Shown one piece after another: positions 1 through 6,916 of a DNA stretch of 8,151 nt. A program made the translations under genes and the position numbers. The notes under the pieces are model-generated. The model did no database searches and was not told where the DNA came from. It saw only the letters and a program-made list of their open reading frames with translations. The DNA lies in assembly GCA_016649785.1 (NCBI GenBank), contig JAENXB010000127.1, forward strand, positions 1 to 8,151, in the 5' to 3' direction. Source of the stretch: Flavobacteriaceae bacterium. GTDB lineage: Bacteria > Bacteroidota > Bacteroidia > Flavobacteriales > Flavobacteriaceae. Each line of letters begins with the position of its first letter. The stretch's first letter is position 1.

Positions 1-20
1 CTTAACATTTCGAAATTATG

Positions 21-28
21 CAAATATA
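21..28 (-). promoter_or_regulatory. Candidate -7 promoter element for a gene leaving the window on the left
   Basis: Read on the minus strand this is TATATTTG followed by C, a perfect match to the Bacteroidota -7 consensus TAnnTTTG. An ATG on the minus strand lies at 8-6, about 12 bases further on, so a gene with a very short leader could begin there and run out of the window. No good -33 TTG sits at the usual spacing; the nearest one, at 38-40, is only 9 bases away. The rest of 1-58 shows no hairpin that would terminate the gene at 59-2809. Confidence 0.4.
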
Positions 29-58
29 ATGCCTATTCAAATGAGTTAAAAGGGATTG

Positions 59-2809
59 TTATCTTTTTAAGGAGAAGTGGCCTTTAAACTCCCTACCGTT
101 TTCCAGGATCACATTAAACCAGTAGTCATCCCCGGGCATATTTCTATTATTAAATGTGCCATCCCAGCCGTTGCCATTAGGATCGAGTTGTTTAAGGAGT
201 TTGCCGTACCTGTCAAAAATGTAAATGCTTTTAATTTGATACTCAGGATCGGTAATTTTGTAAGGTTTCCAGGAATCGTGATAGCCGTCATTATTTGGGG
301 TGAAAAATTGAGGGAATCCAAAAACTAATATTTCCTGTTGTTTTATATCACAGTCATTTTGGTTTTTGACAAATATAGTATGCGAACCTCCCGGTACATT
401 TCTAAAAACGGAAGATGTCTGATAATTGCCGTTAATATCGTCCAGGGAATATAGGTTTCCTTCATCATTGGAAGTAAAAACAGTCAGTTCACTGCTTTCT
501 CCATTACTTTCAATTTCAATATCTGTTATTTCAGGAGTTGGAAGTTCATTTACCAGAAATTGAACGGTTCTGCCACAACCAATTTCAGCATTAGTTATAC
601 GGAGAGAATAATTTCCACCTTCATAAATCATTATTTCCTGGCTTGTTTCGCCAGTACTCCATTCAAAATTAAATTTTTGGGTTCCATCTATTATTATACC
701 AGAACTTAAATTCAGAGGGAATTCTGAAGCACACAAATTATATTCTTTAAAGGCCAAAACATCGGGGAAAGGGCTTATTATTAAATCTAAACTTCCAATT
801 CCATAACATGCATTTTCACTTTCACCTCTCAAGTAAATTGTTTTTTCTTTAGAAATAAAAATGGAAGGCAAAGGCGTGACTCCCAAGGCAGCATTATTTT
901 CTGTTTCGTGAAAAGTAAGTTGAATATTGGATGGAAGATTAAGCTCATCTTTTACTGCTTCTTCTATATTTATAAGATTGAATTCAGCCTCTCCGTTTCC
1001 CAGGTCACAGCCCTTGGCAGGACTTGCATCCAGATTAAGGCTTTTATTAGCCTTTAATGTTAATTCAGCTATATCATAACATATAGAATTGAACTGGGTT
1101 ACTTTCGCAAATAATTTTTGGTTTGGAAAATGGTTCGTGTAAATATCCTGTAATGCATTTTGGTTTAAAATATCATTTGTGGCAGCATTATAATTTTCAT
1201 AGAAAAATACCTGGGTGTTTGGGTTGTTGAGGCTTAATGGATTTTTGGCTAACTGTAAATTAAATTCGGCTATTCCATCGGTAGGATTGGAATCCTGGGT
1301 GTCACATTGTTCTAAAGTGTATTTTTCCAGAATATTCGGGATCTCTGCAATATTTACTTGTTTACAAATAGGATTCTGTTGAATATCATTAATAAATTTT
1401 GTCAAAGTAACAGTATAAGTACCTGTTGTAGCATAAGTATGATACCCTTCTTGATTAGTTGAAGTGCTTCCGTCCCCAAAATCCCATACCAGACTGTCAT
1501 AAGGATTATCACCTGTGAGGGAAAAATGCGTTTCCTCTCCCAGACATAAAAATTCAAATTCAAAATCACTAATTAATAATGACTGAAGGAAAATAGGCAA
1601 TCCATAATAAACTTTTCCCGGACTAACATCTATTTTATTGTTTTGAAAATTAGAGGCAATCCCAAGCTCCTCAGGTTTATTTATGACTGAAAGGAAATGA
1701 TAATCTGAATCATCTAAGGGATGTCCGGCCTTATAAATTTTACCGTCCATTGCCAACTGTAGCCCGCCACTAATGAAATGGGTGGATTTATTTAATATCA
1801 CCTGAGTACCGGAAATGTTCTGGCTTTTCATATCATATTGATAAACTTCTCCTTGCTGAAGAGCATTTTCAGTGTTATAAACATTTGCGGTCACATATAA
1901 TTTGGTTCCTTTTGGAGAAAATTCTACTCCATATGGATAAGAATTATAAAGTACTAAATTCTCATTGGTAAATTTGCCAGTAAGGTTATCAAAATCATAA
2001 AGAAAGACTTTTCCGTTCTTTTTATTTCCTGATTTAGGCCCTCCTTCAAGTAGAGTGGTCGCATGTGCGATGGCAAGTTTGGACCCATCAGCAGAAAATT
2101 TCATTTGACCGATAGCTGTACTATTGGAATAAGGATTTCCGTCGGTAGGAGGAATATTAGTCTTTCCTTGTGAAATTTGGGGATTAGGATCAAATCCTGA
2201 AGAGGAAATTTTAAAAGCATAGAATTTATTTGTGAATTGGGTGACTACCCAATAAGATTCACAATCACCATGAACAATAGCTGCAATTTTTTCAGAGCTT
2301 TGAAATTCGCTTTCACTTGTGTCTGATTGGTCATAAGTAATAAGGTGAATATTTTTTTGATCTGGCAAAATGCCTCCTAACCCTGAATTAAGGGACATAT
2401 CCAATACAGAATAATTTACCCCTTCTATAGGATTACTTGGGAATTCCTTATAATCCGGTTTGTCAACCGTAATTATATAATAGATGCCGGGATATGCAGG
2501 TTTTGGGACAATTAAAACAGATTGCGTAGTGGAGGTATTTCCTTTTAACCCTCCAGCCATTGTGGAATGTTGCCGGTTATATACCGTTATTCCATCAGTA
2601 TAAAAAAGCAGATTCCCATTCCTGTCTGAAATTGTTGCGCAGCCCTCTATGGTTGATAATTTTCCATTTTGAAGTGCAACCGGCTGTCCACTGTTAAAAG
2701 ATAATCCTGCTTGGCCTCCAAAATACCAGTTGGCAGCTTCTCTTTGAGCCTGAGATTGTGTACCAAACAACATCATGAAAATTATAAAAAGGACCGGGAT
2801 ACATCTCAT
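59..2809 (-). CDS. Secreted T9SS type B cargo protein with PKD domain (gliding motility-associated C-terminal domain)
   Basis: A complete 916-residue protein exported by Sec and then moved across the outer membrane by the type IX secretion system, so it acts at the cell surface or outside. Residues 1-21 are a signal peptide: a short basic start, a hydrophobic core, and a likely cut after SQA. Residues 25 to about 410 begin NWYFGGQAGLSF and resemble the beta-propeller/WD40-like N-terminus common in Bacteroidota surface proteins. A PKD domain spans about 420-490, with the hallmark WDFGDG at 442-447. Two related modules follow, at about 502-590 and 601-683, each opening with Cys-Asp and an AEFNL strand and closing near a Cys-Tyr pair. 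The C-terminal 85 residues carry FTPNNDG (836-842), IFDRYGK, GWDG (881-884) and DYWF, which is the type B sorting signature (CHU_C/TIGR04131). The cargo function, whether adhesin or matrix protein, is unknown. The gene starts 24 bases after the permease stop and may be read with the exporter genes. Confidence 0.93.
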   Translation of the reverse strand: MRCIPVLFIIFMMLFGTQSQAQREAANWYFGGQAGLSFNSGQPVALQNGKLSTIEGCATISDRNGNLLFYTDGITVYNRQHSTMAGGLKGNTSTTQSVLIVPKPAYPGIYYIITVDKPDYKEFPSNPIEGVNYSVLDMSLNSGLGGILPDQKNIHLITYDQSDTSESEFQSSEKIAAIVHGDCESYWVVTQFTNKFYAFKISSSGFDPNPQISQGKTNIPPTDGNPYSNSTAIGQMKFSADGSKLAIAHATTLLEGGPKSGNKKNGKVFLYDFDNLTGKFTNENLVLYNSYPYGVEFSPKGTKLYVTANVYNTENALQQGEVYQYDMKSQNISGTQVILNKSTHFISGGLQLAMDGKIYKAGHPLDDSDYHFLSVINKPEELGIASNFQNNKIDVSPGKVYYGLPIFLQSLLISDFEFEFLCLGEETHFSLTGDNPYDSLVWDFGDGSTSTNQEGYHTYATTGTYTVTLTKFINDIQQNPICKQVNIAEIPNILEKYTLEQCDTQDSNPTDGIAEFNLQLAKNPLSLNNPNTQVFFYENYNAATNDILNQNALQDIYTNHFPNQKLFAKVTQFNSICYDIAELTLKANKSLNLDASPAKGCDLGNGEAEFNLINIEEAVKDELNLPSNIQLTFHETENNAALGVTPLPSIFISKEKTIYLRGESENACYGIGSLDLIISPFPDVLAFKEYNLCASEFPLNLSSGIIIDGTQKFNFEWSTGETSQEIMIYEGGNYSLRITNAEIGCGRTVQFLVNELPTPEITDIEIESNGESSELTVFTSNDEGNLYSLDDINGNYQTSSVFRNVPGGSHTIFVKNQNDCDIKQQEILVFGFPQFFTPNNDGYHDSWKPYKITDPEYQIKSIYIFDRYGKLLKQLDPNGNGWDGTFNNRNMPGDDYWFNVILENGREFKGHFSLKR

Positions 2810-2833
2810 TATAAAATAATTTATGCTAAGATA

Positions 2834-3670
2834 TTATAAATCCCGCTTTTTTAACAAAGTGTAAGATGAAAACACAAATACGAAAGTCCAGGCAATTACA
2901 ATAAGCAATTGATACCAATGCACACTGTAATCTTTATCCAGTTCCGATCCTATTTGTGTTGCAGCAGTTTGTATCACATTTAAACGCGAAAAAGGCTCAA
3001 CCACCAAATTGCTCATAGACGATAGTGGGAAGAACTGTACAATTTTTTCTGCCATATCACTTTCCCTGAAGATCCTCCAGGAAAGTATTCCATTGGCAAT
3101 ATTTTCCAAAATCCACCAGATGAACAGGAACCCCAGCGCAAAAGCCGATCTTTTGATCAAAATTCCCAGGAACATACAGAAGGCGAAAAATCCGGTGATT
3201 TTCACGAAATATGCCAGTAAATATTCCATATCTGAAAAGACGATGGAAAGCTCGGTGTAATCAGAAAAAGAATAGCCTAAAAACAGGGAAACTACAAACA
3301 GGAACAAGGTAGAGATCAGGGAAAAAAGCAGAATGGTAAAGAATTTAGAGAGCACAAATTCTTTTTTGCTCATTCCGTCTATCAAATTTTGCTTTAAGGT
3401 CCTGTTGCTGTATTCGTTGGACATCATGGAAACGATCACGATTGCCAGAAAAAGCTTTAAGAGCGCGGCGATGTAGCTGTTGAAATGCCATATAAAAGGG
3501 AAGTTGAAAATTCCCTGGTCGGCCAGCCTGAAATGCACACTTCCCAAATCAAATTCGATGGAGGCAAACAAGGCAATAAAGCTTATGAGTATGAAATAGG
3601 TGAGCGTCAGGATTTTTGCCGATCGGCTGTACCTTAATTTATGAAGTTCTATATCCAGTAATCGTAACAT
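2834..3670 (-). CDS. ABC-2 type transporter permease
   Basis: An inner-membrane permease of 278 residues that would pair with the ATPase encoded just upstream to form an exporter; the substrate cannot be told from sequence. Six hydrophobic segments are visible at about 18-38, 65-83, 110-133, 148-171, 176-194 and 253-272. The cytoplasmic loop after segment 2 contains NEYSNRTLKQNLIDGMSKKEF (from about residue 85), the conserved loop of ABC-2 permeases associated with BcrA-type ATPases. The N-terminus (MLRLLDIELHKLR) is amphipathic and basic, as usual in this family, and the protein ends in the basic LLKKRDL. Its ATG shares one base with the ATPase stop codon (TAATG), which indicates translational coupling. 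Family membership is secure. Whether it exports an antibiotic, a peptide or a lipid, or has a repair role, is open. Confidence 0.9.
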   Translation of the reverse strand: MLRLLDIELHKLRYSRSAKILTLTYFILISFIALFASIEFDLGSVHFRLADQGIFNFPFIWHFNSYIAALLKLFLAIVIVSMMSNEYSNRTLKQNLIDGMSKKEFVLSKFFTILLFSLISTLFLFVVSLFLGYSFSDYTELSIVFSDMEYLLAYFVKITGFFAFCMFLGILIKRSAFALGFLFIWWILENIANGILSWRIFRESDMAEKIVQFFPLSSMSNLVVEPFSRLNVIQTAATQIGSELDKDYSVHWYQLLIVIAWTFVFVFSSYTLLKKRDL

Positions 3671-4611
3671 TAATTTGAAGTTTGATTGATTAATTGCAAA
3701 AATTGTTCTTCCAGGCTTTCTTTTCGTTTTACCAAATGCGACAATACCACGCCTTTTTCCAATAAATAGGAATTCAATTTATCGGCATCCATTGGTTCAC
3801 TTAAAAATGCGGTGACCAGACCTTCTGCAATACTTATTTTTCCAATTGAAGGATGTTCGCTTAACAAGGTCCGGAGCTTTTCCAGATCAGACGATTTCAA
3901 CTCAAAAAATCCGTGGTTGGCATTCATTTCATCCACCCGGCCGCTGTATAATTTTACACCTTTCCTAATAATTACCACGTGAGAGCACACTTTTTCCACT
4001 TCATCCAGTAAATGTGAAGCCAATAAAATTGTGGTGCCGGTGGTTGCAATTTGTCTTATTATTTCCCGGATCTGGTGAATTCCCTGAGGATCCAATCCAT
4101 TGGTGGGTTCGTCTAAAATTAAAATTTCGGGATCGTTGAGCAGGGCAGAGGCAATCGCAAGGCGTTGTTTCATTCCAAGGGAAAAAGTGCTGAATTTGCT
4201 GTCTTTTCTGTCCAATAAACCGACGATTTCCAGTTTTTCCGAAATTTTCTTCGGATCTACGCCTTTAATTTTACATACCAGTGCCAGGTTTTGGCACGCT
4301 GTCATATATGGGTAAAAATTGGGGTGTTCTATAATGGCGCCCACCTTCTTTAAAGCATTGTGGGTAGAAACGGAACCATCAAACCATTGAAAATCACCAC
4401 TGCTGGGATTTACAACATTCAATACCATTCCAAGAGTAGTGGATTTTCCGCTGCCGTTTGGACCTAAAATTCCGTAAACATTGCCCTTTTTTATGGTAAA
4501 AGAGAGCTGGTCTACGGCTGTTAGGGATCCAAATTTTTTAGTGAGCTTGTTTAAAGTGAGAATTGTCTCCAAATTAATTACTGTTTTAACATGGGACGTT
4601 GAAGTTAACAT
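3670..4611 (-). CDS. ABC transporter ATP-binding protein (BcrA/DrrA-like subfamily)
   Basis: The ATPase that drives the permease encoded directly downstream. Numbered from the ATG at 4611, all the parts are present: Walker A GPNGSGKST (50-58), signature SLGMKQ (144-149), Walker B ILILDEP (163-169) and the switch histidine in LLASH (200). The Q-loop position holds Glu-His-Pro (E95) in IIEHPNFYPYMT; Glu replaces Gln, as is common in BcrA-type exporters. A C-terminal extension of about 90 residues is typical of the subfamily. The start is uncertain. The longest frame begins at 4668 but would overlap the divergent gene and its promoter. ATG 4611 gives 313 residues. TTG 4572 gives 300 residues beginning (M)ETILTLNKLTKKFG, which is the usual beginning for these ATPases and perhaps the true start. 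The stop overlaps the permease ATG by one base. Confidence 0.92.
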   Translation of the reverse strand: MLTSTSHVKTVINLETILTLNKLTKKFGSLTAVDQLSFTIKKGNVYGILGPNGSGKSTTLGMVLNVVNPSSGDFQWFDGSVSTHNALKKVGAIIEHPNFYPYMTACQNLALVCKIKGVDPKKISEKLEIVGLLDRKDSKFSTFSLGMKQRLAIASALLNDPEILILDEPTNGLDPQGIHQIREIIRQIATTGTTILLASHLLDEVEKVCSHVVIIRKGVKLYSGRVDEMNANHGFFELKSSDLEKLRTLLSEHPSIGKISIAEGLVTAFLSEPMDADKLNSYLLEKGVVLSHLVKRKESLEEQFLQLINQTSN

Positions 4612-4631
4612 TTTGTTACATGATAAATGAA

Positions 4632-4655
4632 GCAAAAACTGTATTTTTGCAAAAA
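4632..4655. promoter_or_regulatory. Palindromic divergent promoter region between the ABC exporter and the kinase-like gene
   Basis: GCAAAAA at 4632-4638 and TTTTTGC at 4644-4650 form a perfect 7-base inverted repeat around CTGTA. TTTTTGC then overlaps a second palindrome, TTTTTGCAAAAA (4644-4655). The same TTTTTGC core therefore appears on both strands: a perfect -7 match on the plus strand, and near matches on the minus strand at 4633-4640 (AGTTTTTG) and 4650-4657 (GATTTTTG). The minus-strand near matches could serve the ABC exporter starting at 4611 or 4572. Overlapping divergent promoters or a repressor site would both fit; the sequence does not decide between them. Confidence 0.4.
4642..4649 (+). 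promoter_or_regulatory. -7 promoter element of the plus-strand kinase-like gene
   Basis: TATTTTTG followed by C is a perfect match to the Bacteroidota TAnnTTTG element. Transcription would begin at about 4653-4657, just before the ATG codons at 4663 and 4678, giving a very short leader. A TTG at 4613-4615 lies 26 bases upstream, further than the usual spacing for a -33 box, so that half is weak. The position argues against translation starting at the upstream ATG 4627. Confidence 0.55.
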
Positions 4656-4662
4656 TCCACGT

Positions 4663-5724
4663 ATGCAAGACAATTTAATGTCCCGTAAAAAACCTTCTTT
4701 TCCGATAAGTGAGCGGTTTAATACCTATTTAGCCCGATACAACCGGAATTCCAAGATCCCGGTTTTTTATGATGATTTATTGCGGTTTTCCGGATCCATC
4801 GTTGTGTACGACAAGCATGAAGAAGATACTTTGTGGGTACGTTGTTATTATGCAGATTCCGAACGTACCGAGATAGACGAATCCCTAAAGCATATTTATA
4901 CCATTCTCCATTCTGATGGAAATGTAGATTCCCTGGAATTTTTGAATGTGGATGCCATTGATTACTGCACCTTTGGAAATTCAAAGCCTTTCCGCATCCG
5001 GGTTCGAAATATTTTGAATGATGTTACTACCTATTTCTACGTTAAAATTGCAGATGCCTCCCGAATTTATGGCCTGGAGATCGAACATATACTTTCCCCT
5101 CACCGGATCAATTTTTTGGTATACAAGGACACTTTAATTGAAGAACATATAGCCGGAATTCCCGGCGATGTATTTATAGAAGAAGAGCTGCCCAATTGTG
5201 ACGACCATGCAAAAACCCAGATAGCCAAACAGTTTGTGAAGTTTAATGAGCGTTGTATGTTGCGTTTGTTGGGTGATATGCGCTCTTATAATTATGTGAT
5301 AATTCCCACCCACGATTTTGACCGCGTAAACTACACCATCAGGGCAATAGATTTTGACCAGCAATGCTATGAAGGAAATTTAAAGGTCTATCGTCCTCAA
5401 TTCTTTAAGGAAAATTTTAAAATGGTGCAGTTGGTTTCCGAAAAACTGCAAATAAATTCCATTGAACAATACCGGAAAGAAGAGCGTTCCATCCTGGCTA
5501 AAAGAATGATAAACGCGAGGGGCAGGTTTAAGGAATTGATCAAATGTATGATCAATGACCATGTTTCTACCCCGGAAAATGTACGCGCATTAAGAAAAGA
5601 TCTTTATATTTTTACAAATGATATGAGATTTAAAAGAGCCCGTACCATGGGGCAAATCCTGCGTACCGCTCTTGAATTTGTACAACGAAATTACGAATAT
5701 GCCAATACTAAGTTTCAGGAGTGA
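4663..5724 (+). CDS. Conserved-type protein of unknown function with probable APH/HipA-like kinase fold
   Basis: I do not recognise a named family. Numbered from ATG 4663 (353 residues), the motifs expected of the protein-kinase-like fold appear in the right order. A beta-strand lysine lies in TYFYVKIAD (K128), a glutamate in YGLEIEHIL (E139 or E141), and a hinge-like segment in LIEEHIAGIPG (about 158-168), which resembles the 'mEwi.G' of aminoglycoside phosphotransferases. A catalytic-loop match GDMRSYN (D205, N210) has the exact D-x4-N spacing of HRDLKPEN. IRAIDFDQ (D230) sits at the metal-binding DFG/DFD position. About 115 residues of basic, helical sequence follow. There is no signal peptide or membrane segment, so it is probably cytoplasmic. 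The longest frame starts at 4627, but that ATG lies before the promoter element; ATG 4678 (MSRKKPSF...) is an equally good start. The gene stands alone, divergent from the ABC exporter. The kinase assignment is inference from motifs only. Confidence 0.85.
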   Translation: MQDNLMSRKKPSFPISERFNTYLARYNRNSKIPVFYDDLLRFSGSIVVYDKHEEDTLWVRCYYADSERTEIDESLKHIYTILHSDGNVDSLEFLNVDAIDYCTFGNSKPFRIRVRNILNDVTTYFYVKIADASRIYGLEIEHILSPHRINFLVYKDTLIEEHIAGIPGDVFIEEELPNCDDHAKTQIAKQFVKFNERCMLRLLGDMRSYNYVIIPTHDFDRVNYTIRAIDFDQQCYEGNLKVYRPQFFKENFKMVQLVSEKLQINSIEQYRKEERSILAKRMINARGRFKELIKCMINDHVSTPENVRALRKDLYIFTNDMRFKRARTMGQILRTALEFVQRNYEYANTKFQE

Positions 5725-5751
5725 TGCGTTTTTTTGCCCTGAAAACCCAAT

Positions 5752-5778
5752 TTTTCCAAAGTTTCAAACTTTGGAAAA
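5752..5778. repeat. Perfect 13-base inverted repeat between convergent genes
   Basis: TTTTCCAAAGTTT (5752-5764), one C, then AAACTTTGGAAAA (5766-5778) form a perfect palindrome in the 60-base gap between the convergent genes ending at 5724 and 5785. A transcript would fold into a hairpin with about 10-11 pairs and a small loop. The place suits a two-way terminator, but the runs are the wrong way round: U before the stem and A after it on both strands. A classical intrinsic terminator is therefore doubtful. It could instead be a transcript-end stabilising hairpin or a copy of a dispersed palindrome. Confidence 0.7.
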
Positions 5779-5784
5779 GTTTAA

Positions 5785-6843
5785 TTAGTTCTTTTCTTCC
5801 TTGTTGAAATACACCAGGTAATAATACATTTGTTTCTCTTCATCCCAGCCTTTTTCTATAAATTTTTCGGCAGATTCCGGATTGATAAAATCCAGTTTGA
5901 TTTGAATGTGAGTATCCAGGTTGATGGTATTTTTTATCGATTTTCGGGCCGCGGTAACCGCCGTATTCGCAATAGGAAATTCGGTGAGGTCCTCAATTTT
6001 ATATTTCGGTGCTTTTTCGGTTTTGTAATTTTTGAATTCCGGGATTAAATCTGGATTGTCTATTACTGAATTCAGGAAGTTGGTTTCTTCAAATGAGTCG
6101 TTTTTTGCAAAGTAATCTACACTTCGGTTCATAAACATCACTTCTTCTTTCTTGTCTTCCGCAGGCAAAACAACATCTTTTGCGAAATTCTGACAGAATT
6201 TCAGGTATTTTTTGGTGTAAAAATTATTGTCGGCCAGCACATCTACGCCTAAAAAGTTTTCAAGCCAGTATTTTGTATCGTATTTATTGGAATCTACCGA
6301 TAGGATCTTATAGCCTTCTTCCCTGTTTTTATTGAAAATTAGCGCGCCCTTATCCAGTTTGTTGATGTTGATCCCTTGCTGAACGATCATCTCCAGAATG
6401 CTGCCTTTTTCCTGAAACTGCAGGAAATCATTTTTTAATTCAGATTTAAAGATTCCGATCGCTGAAACTTTTTCATTGTCCAGCAACATATTATCGAAAT
6501 ACACCACATAGACTTCCCCGTTTTTTATATGCGGATGTTTGGATTGTTCAAACAAAAGGGTGGTGATCTTTTTGGAAACTTCATGTATAGTATCCGGGTT
6601 GTCGAATATTTGATTTGAAAGATTAAAAAGTTCGTTAAATTCCAGGTCTGTTTCGTTGAAAAATTGATAATAATTCTCTTCCTTTTCCCTGAATGCTTTC
6701 AAAAAATACTCTTTGATAAGCGGAGTTATTTCATCATTAAGTTCAAAAGGTTCTGCCGATAAAAAAATATTTTCGTTACGGCTTTTGTTACCAACCCTGT
6801 GAATGGAAAGGGATTCAATCTGGGCGTTATATAAGTTGATCAT
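5785..6843 (-). CDS. 37-kDa nucleoid-associated protein (NdpA/YejK family)
   Basis: A complete 352-residue protein of the NdpA/YejK family (PF04245), whose members bind DNA non-specifically and are found in the nucleoid; E. coli YejK has 335 residues, so the length is normal. The supporting features are the N-terminus with IESLSIHRVGNKSRNENIFLS (begins near residue 9), the predicted strand pair VYVVYFDNMLLDNEKVSAIGIFKSELKNDFL (about 111-140) typical of this family, and the C-terminal beta segment DTHIQIKLDFINPESAEKFIEKGWD. It has no signal peptide or membrane segment. Family recognition is by eye and moderately strong. The exact cellular role in Bacteroidota is not established. The start ATG at 6843 is clear, but no TAnnTTTG element lies directly in front of it. 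The upstream gap holds heptamer repeats, so it may be read from the promoter of the gene at 6960-7469. Confidence 0.82.
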   Translation of the reverse strand: MINLYNAQIESLSIHRVGNKSRNENIFLSAEPFELNDEITPLIKEYFLKAFREKEENYYQFFNETDLEFNELFNLSNQIFDNPDTIHEVSKKITTLLFEQSKHPHIKNGEVYVVYFDNMLLDNEKVSAIGIFKSELKNDFLQFQEKGSILEMIVQQGININKLDKGALIFNKNREEGYKILSVDSNKYDTKYWLENFLGVDVLADNNFYTKKYLKFCQNFAKDVVLPAEDKKEEVMFMNRSVDYFAKNDSFEETNFLNSVIDNPDLIPEFKNYKTEKAPKYKIEDLTEFPIANTAVTAARKSIKNTINLDTHIQIKLDFINPESAEKFIEKGWDEEKQMYYYLVYFNKEEKN

Positions 6844-6869
6844 GGTAGATATGAGATTTTAGAAAATAG

Positions 6870-6897
6870 TATTGAGATGTGAATATTGAGTATTGAG
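6870..6897. repeat. Degenerate heptamer array, unit TATTGAG (CTCAATA on the minus strand)
   Basis: Four 7-base units lie in exact register: TATTGAG at 6870, the variant ATGTGAA at 6877, TATTGAG at 6884 and TATTGAG at 6891. Three more units to the left (starting at 6849, 6856 and 6863) keep the register but are more diverged, beginning with ATATGAG. This is a short tandem array of the heptamer minisatellite type, in the non-coding gap upstream of the nucleoid-protein gene. Confidence 0.75.
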
Positions 6898-6916
6898 AAA
6901 AAAAGTTAAAACATAA

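Noticed and set aside
77..328. Plus-strand open frame of 83 codons
   Set aside because: It lies wholly antisense to the conserved C-terminal sorting domain of the T9SS protein and has no recognisable motif or promoter.
3009..3260. Plus-strand open frame of 83 codons inside the permease gene
   Set aside because: It is antisense to clearly coding membrane segments, and its translation has no family features.
4718..4984. Minus-strand open frame of 88 codons under the kinase-like gene, with similar frames at 5134-5364 and 5380-5562
   Set aside because: They are shadow frames opposite a long coherent reading frame whose motifs run across all three.
5785..6843. NdpA-like protein considered as an anti-phage or conflict-system component
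   Set aside because: Its length and features are those of the ordinary family, and no defence-type partner such as a helicase, nuclease or methylase lies beside it.
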